Assembly (NCBI GenBank): GCA_035570275.1
Contig: DATMNI010000117.1
Coordinates: forward strand, 1-64,000
Direction: 5' to 3'
DNA length: 64,000 nucleotides
Source of the DNA: DATMNI01 sp035570275
Lineage (GTDB): Bacteria > Acidobacteriota > Terriglobia > Bryobacterales > Bryobacteraceae
Positions within the stretch are counted from its first letter, which is position 1. Every line of letters begins with the position of its first letter. The notes beneath the pieces are model-generated. The model ran no database searches, was not told where the DNA came from, and saw only the letters and a list, made by a program, of their open reading frames with translations. A program made the position numbers and the translations under genes. Shown in pieces: positions 8,639-17,684 of the stretch.

Positions 8639-9381
8639 ATCCCCGCCACAATCTCGAAATTGCTTCCCCGCCGGCGCAGCCACGCCGCCTTCAACAAAAG
8701 ATCGTCCACCCGCCGCGCCAGGCCGTATCCCGCCGCCCACCCAGGGAACAGCCCCGCCAGCGGCGACGACCCGAAATCGTAGACTGAAACCCGCGTCTGA
8801 AAACCGGCGCGCCGGAAGCGCTCGGCAGTGGGCTCAGGCTCCAGTTCGCGCTCGTCCGCGGTCTGGTATCTCTTCATGAGGTTGGGAATCAGGCGGCGGC
8901 CGATGACGCCGGAGAGGCGGCGACGGCTGGGGTCGAGCGAGTAAAAGACGCCTCCGGGGTTCAGCGTGGCCGCAAGCCGAACCGGCAGTTCATCCAACTC
9001 CTCATCGGGCAGATGGTGCAGGAAGAAGACGGCGATCACCACGTCGTAGCGGCCGTATGCCGCGAAGTTCCCGCCCGGTTCGAAGCGCGTATTGCGGACA
9101 CCCAGCTTTCGAGCATCGGCGCGGGCCTGGCGGATGGCGGCGGGCGAAAGATCCACGCCCACCACTTCGGCCACGTGCGGGGCCAGCAGCAACTCGGTAT
9201 CCCCTATGCCGCACCCCAGGCTGAGCACGCGCGAACCCGCGCCCGCGCCGGTCAGCTTCAGGATTCGTGCCGCCATGTGACGGCGCAGCGCCCGTACCGC
9301 CGGGCGCGCGAAATGCGATTGGGCGAAGCCGGAATACAGCTTTTCGTGGTAGGCGAGTTCGCGCTGCTGGACGGGGTTCAC
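8629..9381 (-). CDS. class I SAM-dependent methyltransferase
   Basis: A 250-residue methyltransferase. Motif I reads VLSLGCGIGDTE, followed by the acidic ribose-binding residue in VVGVDLSPAA, then FFLHHLP and NPGGVFYSLDP. The substrate is not evident. The GTG start overlaps the stop of the MauE-like gene (GTGA), so it is the last gene of the four-gene minus-strand operon that begins at 11114. Confidence 0.85.
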   Translation of the reverse strand: MNPVQQRELAYHEKLYSGFAQSHFARPAVRALRRHMAARILKLTGAGAGSRVLSLGCGIGDTELLLAPHVAEVVGVDLSPAAIRQARADARKLGVRNTRFEPGGNFAAYGRYDVVIAVFFLHHLPDEELDELPVRLAATLNPGGVFYSLDPSRRRLSGVIGRRLIPNLMKRYQTADERELEPEPTAERFRRAGFQTRVSVYDFGSSPLAGLFPGWAAGYGLARRVDDLLLKAAWLRRRGSNFEIVAGIQN

Positions 9382-9866
9382 ACGGTTTCGGCGGGCACTT
9401 TCTCTTCACGCCGGCGCTGTGGTGAGGTCGACGGGGGGCGGTTCAGAAACGCCGCCACCGTGACCACCAGGGAGCCGGCCAGCATGGACCCATCGCGCAG
9501 CAGCGTCTTCCACGAAATGGCTTCGCCCGGCCCGAAGCAGCCGCAGTCGATAGTCATGCCCTTGATGTACGCCCGCACCATCAGTCCGAAGAACACCAGC
9601 AGCAGGCCCGACGTGGCCAGGGTGGAGACGCGGCGCCAGCGGCCGACAATCAACAGCACGCCGATGAGCAGTTCCAACCACGGCAGCGTGCGCGCCAGTA
9701 TTTCCACCGTCCACATGGGCAGCACTTCGTAAGACGCGATTCCCGCCGCGAACAGGCGCCATGACTCGGCGAGCTTGGCGTAGGCCGCATACATGAAGAT
9801 GGCGCCCAGCACGATGCGCAGAACCATCACGGCAATTTTGAAGGGCTTACTTCTTGAGAAGCTCAT
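9378..9866 (-). CDS. MauE/DoxX-like membrane protein
   Basis: About 162 residues with four predicted membrane helices. The sequence FRPG-free C-terminal loop carries DCGCFGPG, a paired-cysteine motif typical of the MauE branch, whose members support disulfide or thiol chemistry. The ATG at 9866 is preferred over an earlier one because it gives a typical family N-terminus; it overlaps the upstream DsbA-like gene by 20 bp. Together with two DsbA-like proteins this suggests a periplasmic thiol-redox module. Confidence 0.75.
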   Translation of the reverse strand: MSFSRSKPFKIAVMVLRIVLGAIFMYAAYAKLAESWRLFAAGIASYEVLPMWTVEILARTLPWLELLIGVLLIVGRWRRVSTLATSGLLLVFFGLMVRAYIKGMTIDCGCFGPGEAISWKTLLRDGSMLAGSLVVTVAAFLNRPPSTSPQRRREEKVPAETV

Positions 9867-10509
9867 CCATGTATCCACGAAACAAGGTGCCGCCATCGTC
9901 GAAAAAAGTCCACGGCCGCTGCTGCAGGCGATGGGTCAACACCAGTGTGGGAGTGCTGGTGACGGGTATCTTCAAGCCGGTGTCCACGTCGTGCTGCACC
10001 TCCGCGGCGATGGCCGGATCTTTGAACAGCGTCTGCACCTTGGCCTGCTCGGCCGGGGTCAGCACGGCCGCCACGGTTTCCCAGATTTTGCCGCTGAGCA
10101 CCCAGGAGGCCTGGTTCTGGAATAGGGCGTGGGCCACCGGCTGAAACTTCCCGATCCGCCCCGCCGCGGTGGCGTAGGCAGCCGCTTCCCGCGACTTCGG
10201 GCCGAACCCCTGCAGGGGGAACTCGCGGCACACGAAATAGGCCTTTCCGGTATCGACGTAATCCTTGATGAAGCCCGGCAGGAAAGTTTCGTGCAGGTGT
10301 TTGCAGTGCGGGCACTGGAAGTCGCTGTACATCTCGACCAGGATGGGCGCCGCGGGGTTGCCCAGAGACTTGCCCTGGCCGGTACCAACCTGGCCGGCGC
10401 CATGGGCGGAAGGGCCCTGGCCCGCAGCGCCGGTGGGCGAGAGAAAGGGCAGAAACACGGCCAGCGCGGCAGCGGAAAGCCGATTGGTAGGTGCGTTCCA
10501 GAGCCTCAT
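9847..10509 (-). CDS. DsbA-family thioredoxin-like protein
   Basis: A 220-residue exported thiol oxidoreductase. A hydrophobic signal segment (about residues 12-28) precedes MYSDFQCPHCKHLHE, with a CPHC active site. The cis-Pro loop is probably TSTPTLVL. It is a tandem paralogue of the next gene upstream. It probably forms or reshuffles disulfides in the periplasm, with the downstream MauE-like protein a candidate redox partner. The ATG at 10509 is chosen; the longer open frame upstream overlaps the paralogue. Confidence 0.85.
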   Translation of the reverse strand: MRLWNAPTNRLSAAALAVFLPFLSPTGAAGQGPSAHGAGQVGTGQGKSLGNPAAPILVEMYSDFQCPHCKHLHETFLPGFIKDYVDTGKAYFVCREFPLQGFGPKSREAAAYATAAGRIGKFQPVAHALFQNQASWVLSGKIWETVAAVLTPAEQAKVQTLFKDPAIAAEVQHDVDTGLKIPVTSTPTLVLTHRLQQRPWTFFDDGGTLFRGYMDELLKK

Positions 10510-10523
10510 AGGGGTTCTCGGGT

Positions 10524-11114
10524 CTACTTCAGCAGATCGTTGAGATAGCCCTTGAACAGATTGTAATCGGTCCAATACGTCCACGGCGTCTGCTTGGCGC
10601 CCTTGGTGACGAACATGGTGGGAGTTTGGCTCACGCGCAGAGCGGTGCCGGCTTGCACGTCGCGCTCCACTTCGGCCAGCACCGCGGGATCTTTGGCCAG
10701 CGCCTGCACCTTTTTCTGGTCGGCGGGCGAAAGCGCGGCGGCCACGACGTCCCAAACCTTGCCCGTCATGCCCCAGGTATTCTGGTTCTGGAAGATGGCG
10801 TCGGTCACCTGCTGATACTTGCCGATGCGCGCCGCGGCCGTGGCGTAGTTGGCGGCCTCGCGGGCATAGGTGTGGCCGTTCAGCGGGAATTCGTGGCTGA
10901 CGAAGTAGGCCTTGCCGCTGGCCACGTACTCCTTGATGATGGTGGGCAGAATGGTTTCGTGGAGCATCTTGCAGTGGGGACACTGAAAATCACTGTAAAG
11001 ATCCAGCCGGATCGGCGCCATAGGGTTGCCCACGGCTTTGGCGGCATCGACTGGGGGACCGATGGCCAGGCAGGGGAGGAGCAGTGCGATTGCGAGAGCT
11101 ACAGGCTTCATCAC
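10524..11114 (-). CDS. DsbA-family thioredoxin-like protein (paralogue)
   Basis: A 196-residue exported protein with a short signal peptide (about residues 1-24) and the motif LYSDFQCPHCKMLHE. VSQTPTMFV supplies the cis-Pro loop. It closely parallels the downstream copy, including the final GYLNDLLK versus GYMDELLKK, so the two arose by tandem duplication. It is the first clear redox gene of the operon. A retropepsin-like ORF ends only 6 bp upstream. Confidence 0.87.
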   Translation of the reverse strand: MMKPVALAIALLLPCLAIGPPVDAAKAVGNPMAPIRLDLYSDFQCPHCKMLHETILPTIIKEYVASGKAYFVSHEFPLNGHTYAREAANYATAAARIGKYQQVTDAIFQNQNTWGMTGKVWDVVAAALSPADQKKVQALAKDPAVLAEVERDVQAGTALRVSQTPTMFVTKGAKQTPWTYWTDYNLFKGYLNDLLK

Positions 11115-11120
11115 TCTATT

Positions 11121-11384
11121 CTACGTAATTCCCGGCGGAAAGTTGCTCCGGCGGCAGTCGTCCTCCGAAACGGCACCCGTTGAGAAGGTCTTCGCATCGC
11201 CTGCTTCAATGTCCAGGTTCAGCCCTTCGCCATGCGCACGTTCGAAGAGACAATTACTGGCGCCGGTGTCGACGGACGCAAATAGGTCGATCCTTTCTCC
11301 ACCGCTTCTCAACACGACCGGCAGCGAGATCCCTTCCGTGCTCGATGCGTAGGAATGGACATGGCTGAATTCGAGGCGAGGCAT
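11121..11384 (-). CDS. retropepsin-like aspartic protease fragment
   Basis: An 87-residue protein containing the retroviral-type aspartic protease motif VDTGASNCLFE. The second half of the domain is missing or out of frame after about residue 68, so it is probably truncated. Its ATG overlaps the stop of the DUF104/DUF5678 gene (TGATG). This pairing recurs at 17722-18210, which argues that the two families form a functional module. Confidence 0.6.
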   Translation of the reverse strand: MPRLEFSHVHSYASSTEGISLPVVLRSGGERIDLFASVDTGASNCLFERAHGEGLNLDIEAGDAKTFSTGAVSEDDCRRSNFPPGIT

Positions 11385-11713
11385 CAGAACCAGCCTGCCT
11401 TCGGCTGTCCGAAGTCTTCTGGAACGTGGAACAGAAGAGGAAATTGAATGCCTTTTTGACGCGCCTCGTCCCGTACCGCACGCGCGTTCGAACCATGGCT
11501 GAGGAGCACGTCACCCTGCAAAGCCACCCACTGCCCAAGGTATTCGTGGCCGTGAGCATCCAGCCATGCCATTTCGGCCTGCCGTGAACCACCCGTCCCC
11601 TTCACCGGGACGTCGGTAATCGTGACGAAAACATGCTGCTGCTCGGGCAATGACAAAGGTTCGAGCGGCCGCAGCACGCCCTGTTCAAATACGGCTTCCA
11701 CCTGTCGCGTCAT
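11384..11713 (-). CDS. DUF104-like/DUF5678 fusion, putative antitoxin
   Basis: A 109-residue protein. The N-terminus (MTRQVEAVFEQGVLRPLEPL) matches the DUF104/AF2212 antitoxin pattern. The C-terminus (YLGQWVALQGDVLLSHG, then FPLLFHVPED) matches DUF5678. It is coupled to the retropepsin-like ORF downstream. The pairing suggests a small two-gene module; any toxin-antitoxin role is inferred. Confidence 0.7.
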   Translation of the reverse strand: MTRQVEAVFEQGVLRPLEPLSLPEQQHVFVTITDVPVKGTGGSRQAEMAWLDAHGHEYLGQWVALQGDVLLSHGSNARAVRDEARQKGIQFPLLFHVPEDFGQPKAGWF

Positions 11714-11902
11714 GTTCTATATTGTATCGGGATCACAGAGCCGAGACTTGTCGCGCGCGATATGCCATCGGGAATCGGCCCGGGCCCCAATCGGCCGGAA
11801 CGTTCCGGAAGATCCGGGTGGAACTGGCTCCCGACGGGGCCTTATGGCCTAAGGAGTGGACGGTCCTCCCCCGGCAGGGCTACTACCGCAAGTAAGAATC
11901 AC

Positions 11903-12447
11903 CTAATCCTCAAAAAGCTCCGCGACCGGAACCGAGAAACCGGGCAGCAATTCCGGGGCTTCGAGCAAGTCGTCGCCTCGCAGAAGGCGGTCGGCGCCGG
12001 AGGCTTCCAGAACGTTGACTTCGCGCTGCTCCGGGTACACGATCCATACGGTGTGGCACCCGGCCGCGAAATATTGCTTCACTTTCCGCATGAGCTGGCG
12101 CACGCTGTCGGATGGCGAGAAGATCTCGACGGCAAGATCGGGAGCGCCTTTGCCCCAACCCCTCCGCCCCACAAGCTCGATGCGTTCCCGCCGGATGAAA
12201 GCGAGATCGGGACCACGAACGGTATCGTCGCGCAGGCTAAAGCCGGCATTGCCCAGGAGGGCTTTCCCGCGCCGGTCTTTCTTCACATAATTGCCCATGA
12301 GCGCCCCGACGTTGGCCAGGCAAGAACCGTGTTCACACCGGAAAAAGGGATGGTGATCACTTCCCCTTCGTCGAGTTCGGTTCGGAACGAATCGTCGTCG
12401 GGCATCAGCTCAAACTCGTCGGCGGTAAGGAGTGTCTTGCTATCCAT
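11903..12447 (-). pseudogene. frameshifted Uma2-family nuclease gene
   Basis: The minus frame from ATG 12447 opens with MDSKTLLTADEFELMPDDDS, matching the intact Uma2 gene next to it. It goes out of frame near 12331-12335, where one base appears deleted, then resumes as GNYVKK to the end at 11903. The C-terminal 130 residues, including APDLAVEIFSPSDS, remain nearly identical to the intact copy. This is a recent tandem duplicate inactivated by a single indel. Confidence 0.88.
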
Positions 12448-12456
12448 AGGGCGAGG

Positions 12457-13002
12457 CTACTCCTCAAAAAACTCCGAGACCGGCACCGAGAAACCGGGCA
12501 GTAATTCCGGGGCTTCGAGGAGGTCGTCGCCTTGCAGAAGGCGGTCGGCGCCGGTGGCTTCGAGGACGTTGACCTCCCGCTGCTCTGGGTAAAAGATCCA
12601 CACAGTATGGCAGCCGGCCGCGAAGTATTGCTTCACTTTGCGCATAAGCTGGCGAACGCTGTCGGAGGGCGAGAAGATCTCGACCGCCAGGTCGGGCGCA
12701 CCCCTGCCGAAACCTCGATGGCGGACAGCCTGAACGCGTTCCCGTCGGATGAAAGAAACATCCGGAGCGCGGACTGTGTCGTCACGAAGCCGGAAACCGA
12801 CTTCGCAGATGATCACCTTTCCCAACCGGTGTTTCTTCACATAATTCCCCAAACGGAGAGCAATGTTCTCCCCGTAATCTCCATGGTCGAAACCGGCAGG
12901 CGGCATGGTGATCAGTTCCCCTTCGTCGAGTTCGAGGCGCACCGAATCGTCGCCGGGCATCTGCTCCAGTTCGTCGGCCGTGAGGAGCGTTTTCGTGCTC
13001 AT
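12457..13002 (-). CDS. Uma2-family putative PD-(D/E)XK nuclease
   Basis: A 181-residue protein of the Uma2 (DUF820) family, a restriction-endonuclease-like fold common in cyanobacteria and Acidobacteriota. The core motifs are PDVSFIRRER and APDLAVEIFSPSDSVRQLMRKVKQYF, which contain the D...E-x-x positions, and VWIFYPEQREV. The biological role of these proteins is not settled. It is the intact member of a tandem pair. Confidence 0.85.
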   Translation of the reverse strand: MSTKTLLTADELEQMPGDDSVRLELDEGELITMPPAGFDHGDYGENIALRLGNYVKKHRLGKVIICEVGFRLRDDTVRAPDVSFIRRERVQAVRHRGFGRGAPDLAVEIFSPSDSVRQLMRKVKQYFAAGCHTVWIFYPEQREVNVLEATGADRLLQGDDLLEAPELLPGFSVPVSEFFEE

Positions 13003-13026
13003 GATCGTATTCTACACCGCGGTATT

Positions 13027-15516
13027 CTACTCGTACCGCAGCGCATTCAGCGGGCTCACCTTCGACGCCCGCCGCGCCGGCACATATCCCGCCGCAACCG
13101 CCGTCGCCGTCAGCACCACTACCGCGCCCGCCACCACCACGGCGTCGAAAGCCTCCACGCCGAAAAGCTGGCTCTTGGTGTACCGCGCCAGCACCAGAGC
13201 CGCCGGCACGCCGGTCCCGAGGCCAATCCCCAAAATCCACGCCAACTCGCGCAGTACCATGCCGCGAATCCTGCGCGGCCCCGCGCCCAGCGCCATGCGG
13301 ATCCCGATCTCGCGCGTCCGCCGCGTCACCGAGTGCGCCATCACGCCGTACAGCCCCAGCATGGCCAGCGCCGTCGCCAGAATCGCAAAGGTGGCCGCAA
13401 GCTGCAGCACGATGCGGTCCGACTGAATATTCTGGTTGATCTGCTGCTCCATGGTGCGCAGATTCTCCGGCGGCAAATCGCGGTCGATCGACGCCAGCAC
13501 CCGCCGCATCTGCGGAACCATCCGGCTCTCCGGCAGCCCCGAGCGTACGTAAAACTCCAGCCCGTTCAGTTCCTTGTCCTGACGCCACGGGACGTAGTAC
13601 ATCGGCGGCGGATCCTGCTTGACGCCCGCATAGTGGCTATCCTTCACCACGCCGACGATCTCCGTGGGCGGCGACCCATTGCCGCGGAAGAACCGCGTGC
13701 CCACCGGGTTACGGCGCTCCAGAAAGCGTTTGACGAATGTCTGGTTCACCACCGCCACCTTCGGCGCCGTCAGGTTGTCCCGCTCGGTGAACTCGCGGCC
13801 GGCAATCAGCGGAATCCCCATTTTGCCGAAGAAGCCCGGCCCCAGTTCGTTGAAGCGCGAGTTGGAATCGGAACCGGTCGCCTTGGAACCCTCGATTTGA
13901 ACGTCGTTGCCCCAGTTGCTGCCCGAAATCAACGGCACCATGGCCGCCGCCACGCTGCGCGCGCCGGGAATCCCGGCCATTTCGGTTTCGATCCGCTCGA
14001 ACAGCGCGCGCGTCTGTTCGGCTTTGTATCCGTTCAGCGCCGGCGAAACCGAGAACCCGATCAGGTTCTCCGTACGCATCCCCAAATCCACATGCAGCAG
14101 ATTCACCAGGCTCTTCAGGAACAGCCCGGTGGGGATCAGCAGTACGGCCGAAACCGTCACCTGCGCGCACACCAGTAGCTTGCGGACGCGCGCCGTCGCC
14201 ACGGTGCCCGAAGACTGGCCCGATTCGTCCTTCAGCGTTGTGGCCAAAGACGACCGCGCGGCCTCCCACGCCGGATAGAGTCCGAATAGCAGGCCGGTCA
14301 CCGCCGAAAGCCCCAGGCCGAACAGCAGCACCGGCCAGTCCAGGCTTGCCGTCAGGAAGTGGACAGGGCTATCGCTCGAAAGTTCAGCCAGCAGCAGTTT
14401 CAGGGTGACTGCTGCGAAGGCCAGCCCTGCTATGCCGCCGGCCAGCGCCAGCAGAAGCGCCTCCACCAGCATTTGGCCCATCAGTTCGCCACGCCCCGCC
14501 CCCATGGCGGCGCGGATGGCCATTTCCCGCCGCCGCTGCGCCGAGCGCGCCAGCAGCAGATTGGCGGCATTGGCCATGGCGATCAGCAGCACCATGGCGG
14601 TGGCGCAAATCAGAATGGTCAACGGAGTCCTGGTGTCATCCCGAAAGCTGCTCAGGCCGTGGCTGCCGTCTTTAAGGGTTAGCTGCGAACTCAGAAATCG
14701 CTGAATCCTCTTCCCGTACGAAAACCCGGGCTTTTTCGATTGCTCCTCCAACAGCCCGCCGTAGACGCTATTCAATGCGCCCGCGGCCTGGGCGCGCGTA
14801 ACCCCCGGTTTCAGCCGCGCGAACAGATACAGATAGTAATCGTTCCACCGGTCCGTGCCGTTCCAGTTCGGCGTCAGCAGCGGCTTGAAAATGAGGGGAA
14901 CGAAGACGGAAGGCTCCTCGCCCAGGGTGGTGCTGGTGAACTTCTTCGGCGCCACCCCGACAATGGTGAACACCTGCCCGTTCACTTGGATCGGCTGGTT
15001 CAGTACGCTGGTTTCGCCGCCCAGGCGGTCCGTCCAGTAGCCGTAGCCGAGCACCGCTACCGGGTTGCCGGTGCCGGTGTCGTCCGCAGGCTCGATGGTC
15101 CGTCCCATCAGGGGTCTCACGCCCAGCACCGGGAAGTAGCCGCCCGAGACCACCATGATGCTGCCCGGCACGGTCTGCTTTTGGAACGACAGATTGGCGG
15201 CCAATTGCCGGAAGGCGGCCACACCGGTGACCCCTTGGGGCCGCTTTTCCAACTCTCGGAACAGCGGATAGCTGAAAATGGAGTCCATACCGCCGGAATC
15301 GTCCGTACTGTTGCGGCCGCCCTTGAATTCCCCGGGCGCGGTCAGCACCACCAACTCATCCGGCCGCTGCACCGGCAAGGAATCCAGCAGGATCTGATGC
15401 AGGAGAGAAAAAATCGCCGTGTTGGCCCCGATTCCCAAGCCCACGGAAAGAATCACCACCAGGCTGAGGAGCGGCGCCTTCACCAAACTGCGAAACGCAA
15501 ACCGTACACGTGCCAT
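13027..15516 (-). CDS. ADOP-type MacB-like ABC transporter permease
   Basis: An 829-residue permease with two FtsX-type blocks: an N-terminal membrane anchor and periplasmic domain, a central block (about residues 300-420), and a second periplasmic domain and membrane block ending VSPLNALRYE. This duplicated 'orphan' permease is strongly expanded in Acidobacteriota. No ATPase gene is adjacent, as is usual for the family. The substrate is unknown; drugs, peptides or signals are all possible. Confidence 0.9.
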   Translation of the reverse strand: MARVRFAFRSLVKAPLLSLVVILSVGLGIGANTAIFSLLHQILLDSLPVQRPDELVVLTAPGEFKGGRNSTDDSGGMDSIFSYPLFRELEKRPQGVTGVAAFRQLAANLSFQKQTVPGSIMVVSGGYFPVLGVRPLMGRTIEPADDTGTGNPVAVLGYGYWTDRLGGETSVLNQPIQVNGQVFTIVGVAPKKFTSTTLGEEPSVFVPLIFKPLLTPNWNGTDRWNDYYLYLFARLKPGVTRAQAAGALNSVYGGLLEEQSKKPGFSYGKRIQRFLSSQLTLKDGSHGLSSFRDDTRTPLTILICATAMVLLIAMANAANLLLARSAQRRREMAIRAAMGAGRGELMGQMLVEALLLALAGGIAGLAFAAVTLKLLLAELSSDSPVHFLTASLDWPVLLFGLGLSAVTGLLFGLYPAWEAARSSLATTLKDESGQSSGTVATARVRKLLVCAQVTVSAVLLIPTGLFLKSLVNLLHVDLGMRTENLIGFSVSPALNGYKAEQTRALFERIETEMAGIPGARSVAAAMVPLISGSNWGNDVQIEGSKATGSDSNSRFNELGPGFFGKMGIPLIAGREFTERDNLTAPKVAVVNQTFVKRFLERRNPVGTRFFRGNGSPPTEIVGVVKDSHYAGVKQDPPPMYYVPWRQDKELNGLEFYVRSGLPESRMVPQMRRVLASIDRDLPPENLRTMEQQINQNIQSDRIVLQLAATFAILATALAMLGLYGVMAHSVTRRTREIGIRMALGAGPRRIRGMVLRELAWILGIGLGTGVPAALVLARYTKSQLFGVEAFDAVVVAGAVVVLTATAVAAGYVPARRASKVSPLNALRYE

Positions 15517-15579
15517 ACCCTATTTGATACGCCACCAGGCCCGAAAAGTAAGCCTGCTTCTTTGATAAAACGATAAAAG

Positions 15580-16344
15580 CTACTTCTTGATAAACAGAGA
15601 CACCGCCATCCCAAACCCCACGGCGATCACGATCCGCCGCACGGCCGTGCGCCCCAACTTCCGCGCCACGCCGGCGCCGCCGTATCCGCCGGCAATCGCC
15701 GCTACGGCCATAATCAGCACGTCGGGCCAATAGACCATGTGCGCCCAGATGAAGTAGGCCGCAGCGATCCCGTTGATGCTGCCGCCGAAGACCACCTTCA
15801 GGCTGTTCATCTCGTGGATATCGTTCAGCCCCAGGATGCTCAGCGCCGCCAGCATCAGGATGCCGATCCCGGCGCCGAAATAGCCGCCGTAAACTCCCAC
15901 CCCCAGTTGAAACAGCAAGGCGCCCACCAGCCATTTGGTGGATTTGTGCGCCTCGGCGTCCGCCGTTTTGAGCATACGCTGGACGGGTTCCTGCGCCATG
16001 AAGAGCAAGGTGGCGAAGAGAATCAGAAACGGTACCAGCCGGTCAAAGATAGACGGCGGGGTCCAGCGCAGCAGCAGCGCCCCGGTGATTCCCCCCACCA
16101 GGCTGGGAACGATCATCCAGCGAAAGCGCGGCTCGGCATCGCGCAGTTCGCGCCGGTATCCCCAGGCACTGCCCACCGTGCCCGGCCAGATGGCCACCGT
16201 GCTGGTAGCGTTGGCGGTAACCGAATTGAGCCCCAGCCAGATGAGCGCGGGAAACGAAACCAGTGTCCCTCCGCCGGCCACCGAATTGATCGCCCCGGCC
16301 AAAAAGGCGGCTGCGAAGGCCACGGCTGCATGTGCGAAATCCAA
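15580..16344 (-). CDS. TSUP-family permease (TauE/SafE-like)
   Basis: A 254-residue membrane protein with about eight hydrophobic segments. The conserved family start reads GAINSVAGGGTLVSFPALIW, followed by LNSVTANATSTVAIWPGTVG. The family exports or imports sulfite, sulfonates or other small organic anions; the substrate here is not readable. It is divergent from the small HTH gene, with a triple direct repeat in between. Confidence 0.88.
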   Translation of the reverse strand: MDFAHAAVAFAAAFLAGAINSVAGGGTLVSFPALIWLGLNSVTANATSTVAIWPGTVGSAWGYRRELRDAEPRFRWMIVPSLVGGITGALLLRWTPPSIFDRLVPFLILFATLLFMAQEPVQRMLKTADAEAHKSTKWLVGALLFQLGVGVYGGYFGAGIGILMLAALSILGLNDIHEMNSLKVVFGGSINGIAAAYFIWAHMVYWPDVLIMAVAAIAGGYGGAGVARKLGRTAVRRIVIAVGFGMAVSLFIKK

Positions 16345-16360
16345 CAGACAATTCTAGCGG

Positions 16361-16401
16361 GTTTTGCACCAAAGTTTTGCACCCCACCCGAGTTTTGCAC
16401 C
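16361..16401. promoter_or_regulatory. three direct repeats GTTTTGCACC
   Basis: The decamer gttttgcacc occurs at 16361-16370, 16374-16383 and 16392-16401 in the intergenic region between the divergent TSUP and HTH genes. Same-orientation copies with short spacing suggest a binding array for a regulator, perhaps the adjacent HTH protein. This is inferred from position only. Confidence 0.55.
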
Positions 16402-16422
16402 AAAGATGCTTAGCAAAGCCCC

Positions 16423-16653
16423 ATGGCTATCGACCTTGCCGAGCTACGCCGCCAAAAGGGACTCTCTTTAACGGAAATTGCCGAGGAAACCAAGATAGGC
16501 GTGAGCTACCTGAAGGCCATCGAACAGGGCCAGTTTGCCAAACTGCCGGGTGGGATCTACTCCATTAGCTACATCCGCCAATACGCCCGCGCTATCGAGT
16601 GCGACGAAGCCAGTATCCTGGATTGTTACTACGCCTCGGCTGTCGCCACTTGA
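16423..16653 (+). CDS. small helix-turn-helix protein (RodZ/XRE-like)
   Basis: A 76-residue protein made almost entirely of one HTH domain: DLAELRRQKGLSLTEIAEET, KIGVSYLKAIEQGQF, then PGGIYSISYIRQYARAI. This is the pattern of the cytoplasmic domain of RodZ and related XRE regulators. There is no membrane segment, so it is more likely a stand-alone DNA-binding protein. Three direct repeats lie just upstream and could be autoregulatory sites. Confidence 0.8.
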   Translation: MAIDLAELRRQKGLSLTEIAEETKIGVSYLKAIEQGQFAKLPGGIYSISYIRQYARAIECDEASILDCYYASAVAT

Positions 16654-16723
16654 CACCACCCAGTTGACGACGAGAACAGACGAACGCGAACATATGTAGG
16701 AATTCCAGCCGTCCTGGTAAGAA

Positions 16724-17533
16724 TTACCCAGTCGCGCCCAGGCGCTGCGATCGCAACAGGTACAGTTCCTCACGTTCCACGGCGTCGGCGCGCCGCACCA
16801 TCCCCTCCACATCGTCGTTCACCGAAAACAGCCGCCCGCTGAGCGCGTCGGCCCGTCCGGAAGCCAGGTACAGCACCAGTTCGGCCACCACCTGCGGCGT
16901 CACATCCAGGCCATCGTCCAGCACCTTCTGGACCAGGGGAATCCGCTGGCGTCCCTCTTCCGCCATCGCGGTCCGCACTACGCCCGGCCGGATGGGAAAG
17001 ACCTTCACGCCGTACGGACCAGCCTCCTGCGCCAACTGTTCGCTCAAGCGGACGAGGGCGGTTTTGCTGGCCACGTATGCCGACATATCGGGAATGGCGA
17101 AGACGCCCGCCCCACTGGCCACGTTGACGATGCGGCCGCTGCGCCGCGCAATCATCCCCGGCAGCACTTCGCGGCAGCACAGGTACGGCCCGCGCAAGTT
17201 GACCTCCAGGCAGCGCCACCAGGCTTCGGGATCGCTCTCCCACAACGGGCCGTAGGGTCCGGCGGTGCCGGCGTTGTTCACCAGCAGATCGACCGGCCCC
17301 AGCCGCCGCTCAACCTCCCGCACCATGGCCCGAACGGCCGCCGGATCGGCCACGTCGGCCGCTACGGCGATGGTGCCGCCGCCCGCCAGGTCCACGGTCT
17401 CGGCCAGTTGATCGGCCGACCGGGCAGTCACCGCCACCCGCATTCCGGCCTTCACCAGCCCGACCGCGATTCCCTGCCCGATGCCGCGGCCTCCGCCGGT
17501 CACCAGCGCCGTCACTGTTGGTCGATCGCCCAT
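16724..17533 (-). CDS. short-chain dehydrogenase/reductase
   Basis: A classical SDR of about 269 residues. The cofactor motif is TGGGRGIGQG, the structural motif is NNAG, and the catalytic region has Ser in NVASGAG and YVASK. The ATG at 17533 places the Rossmann motif at about residue 10, as is usual for the family. The longer open frame upstream has no ribosome site. The acidic C-terminal extension after SGRLFSVNDD is slightly long. The substrate is unknown. Confidence 0.88.
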   Translation of the reverse strand: MGDRPTVTALVTGGGRGIGQGIAVGLVKAGMRVAVTARSADQLAETVDLAGGGTIAVAADVADPAAVRAMVREVERRLGPVDLLVNNAGTAGPYGPLWESDPEAWWRCLEVNLRGPYLCCREVLPGMIARRSGRIVNVASGAGVFAIPDMSAYVASKTALVRLSEQLAQEAGPYGVKVFPIRPGVVRTAMAEEGRQRIPLVQKVLDDGLDVTPQVVAELVLYLASGRADALSGRLFSVNDDVEGMVRRADAVEREELYLLRSQRLGATG

Positions 17534-17684
17534 GCAGGCGATTATCCCATTTCGGGGCAAGCAGCCGGCGAGCGTCTCCAAGCAGGAGTTGGCGGGGTAG
17601 AGTTGCCGGTCATCGCGCACCCGATCGAGCCACGGGGTGCTTATTAACTGGGGGAACGCGGTATGACTCGGCTTGTATTATTAT

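Noticed and set aside
12532..14178. A 548-codon plus-strand ORF
   Set aside because: It is rich in His, Arg and Pro and lies antisense to Uma2 and the ADOP permease; a typical high-GC shadow.
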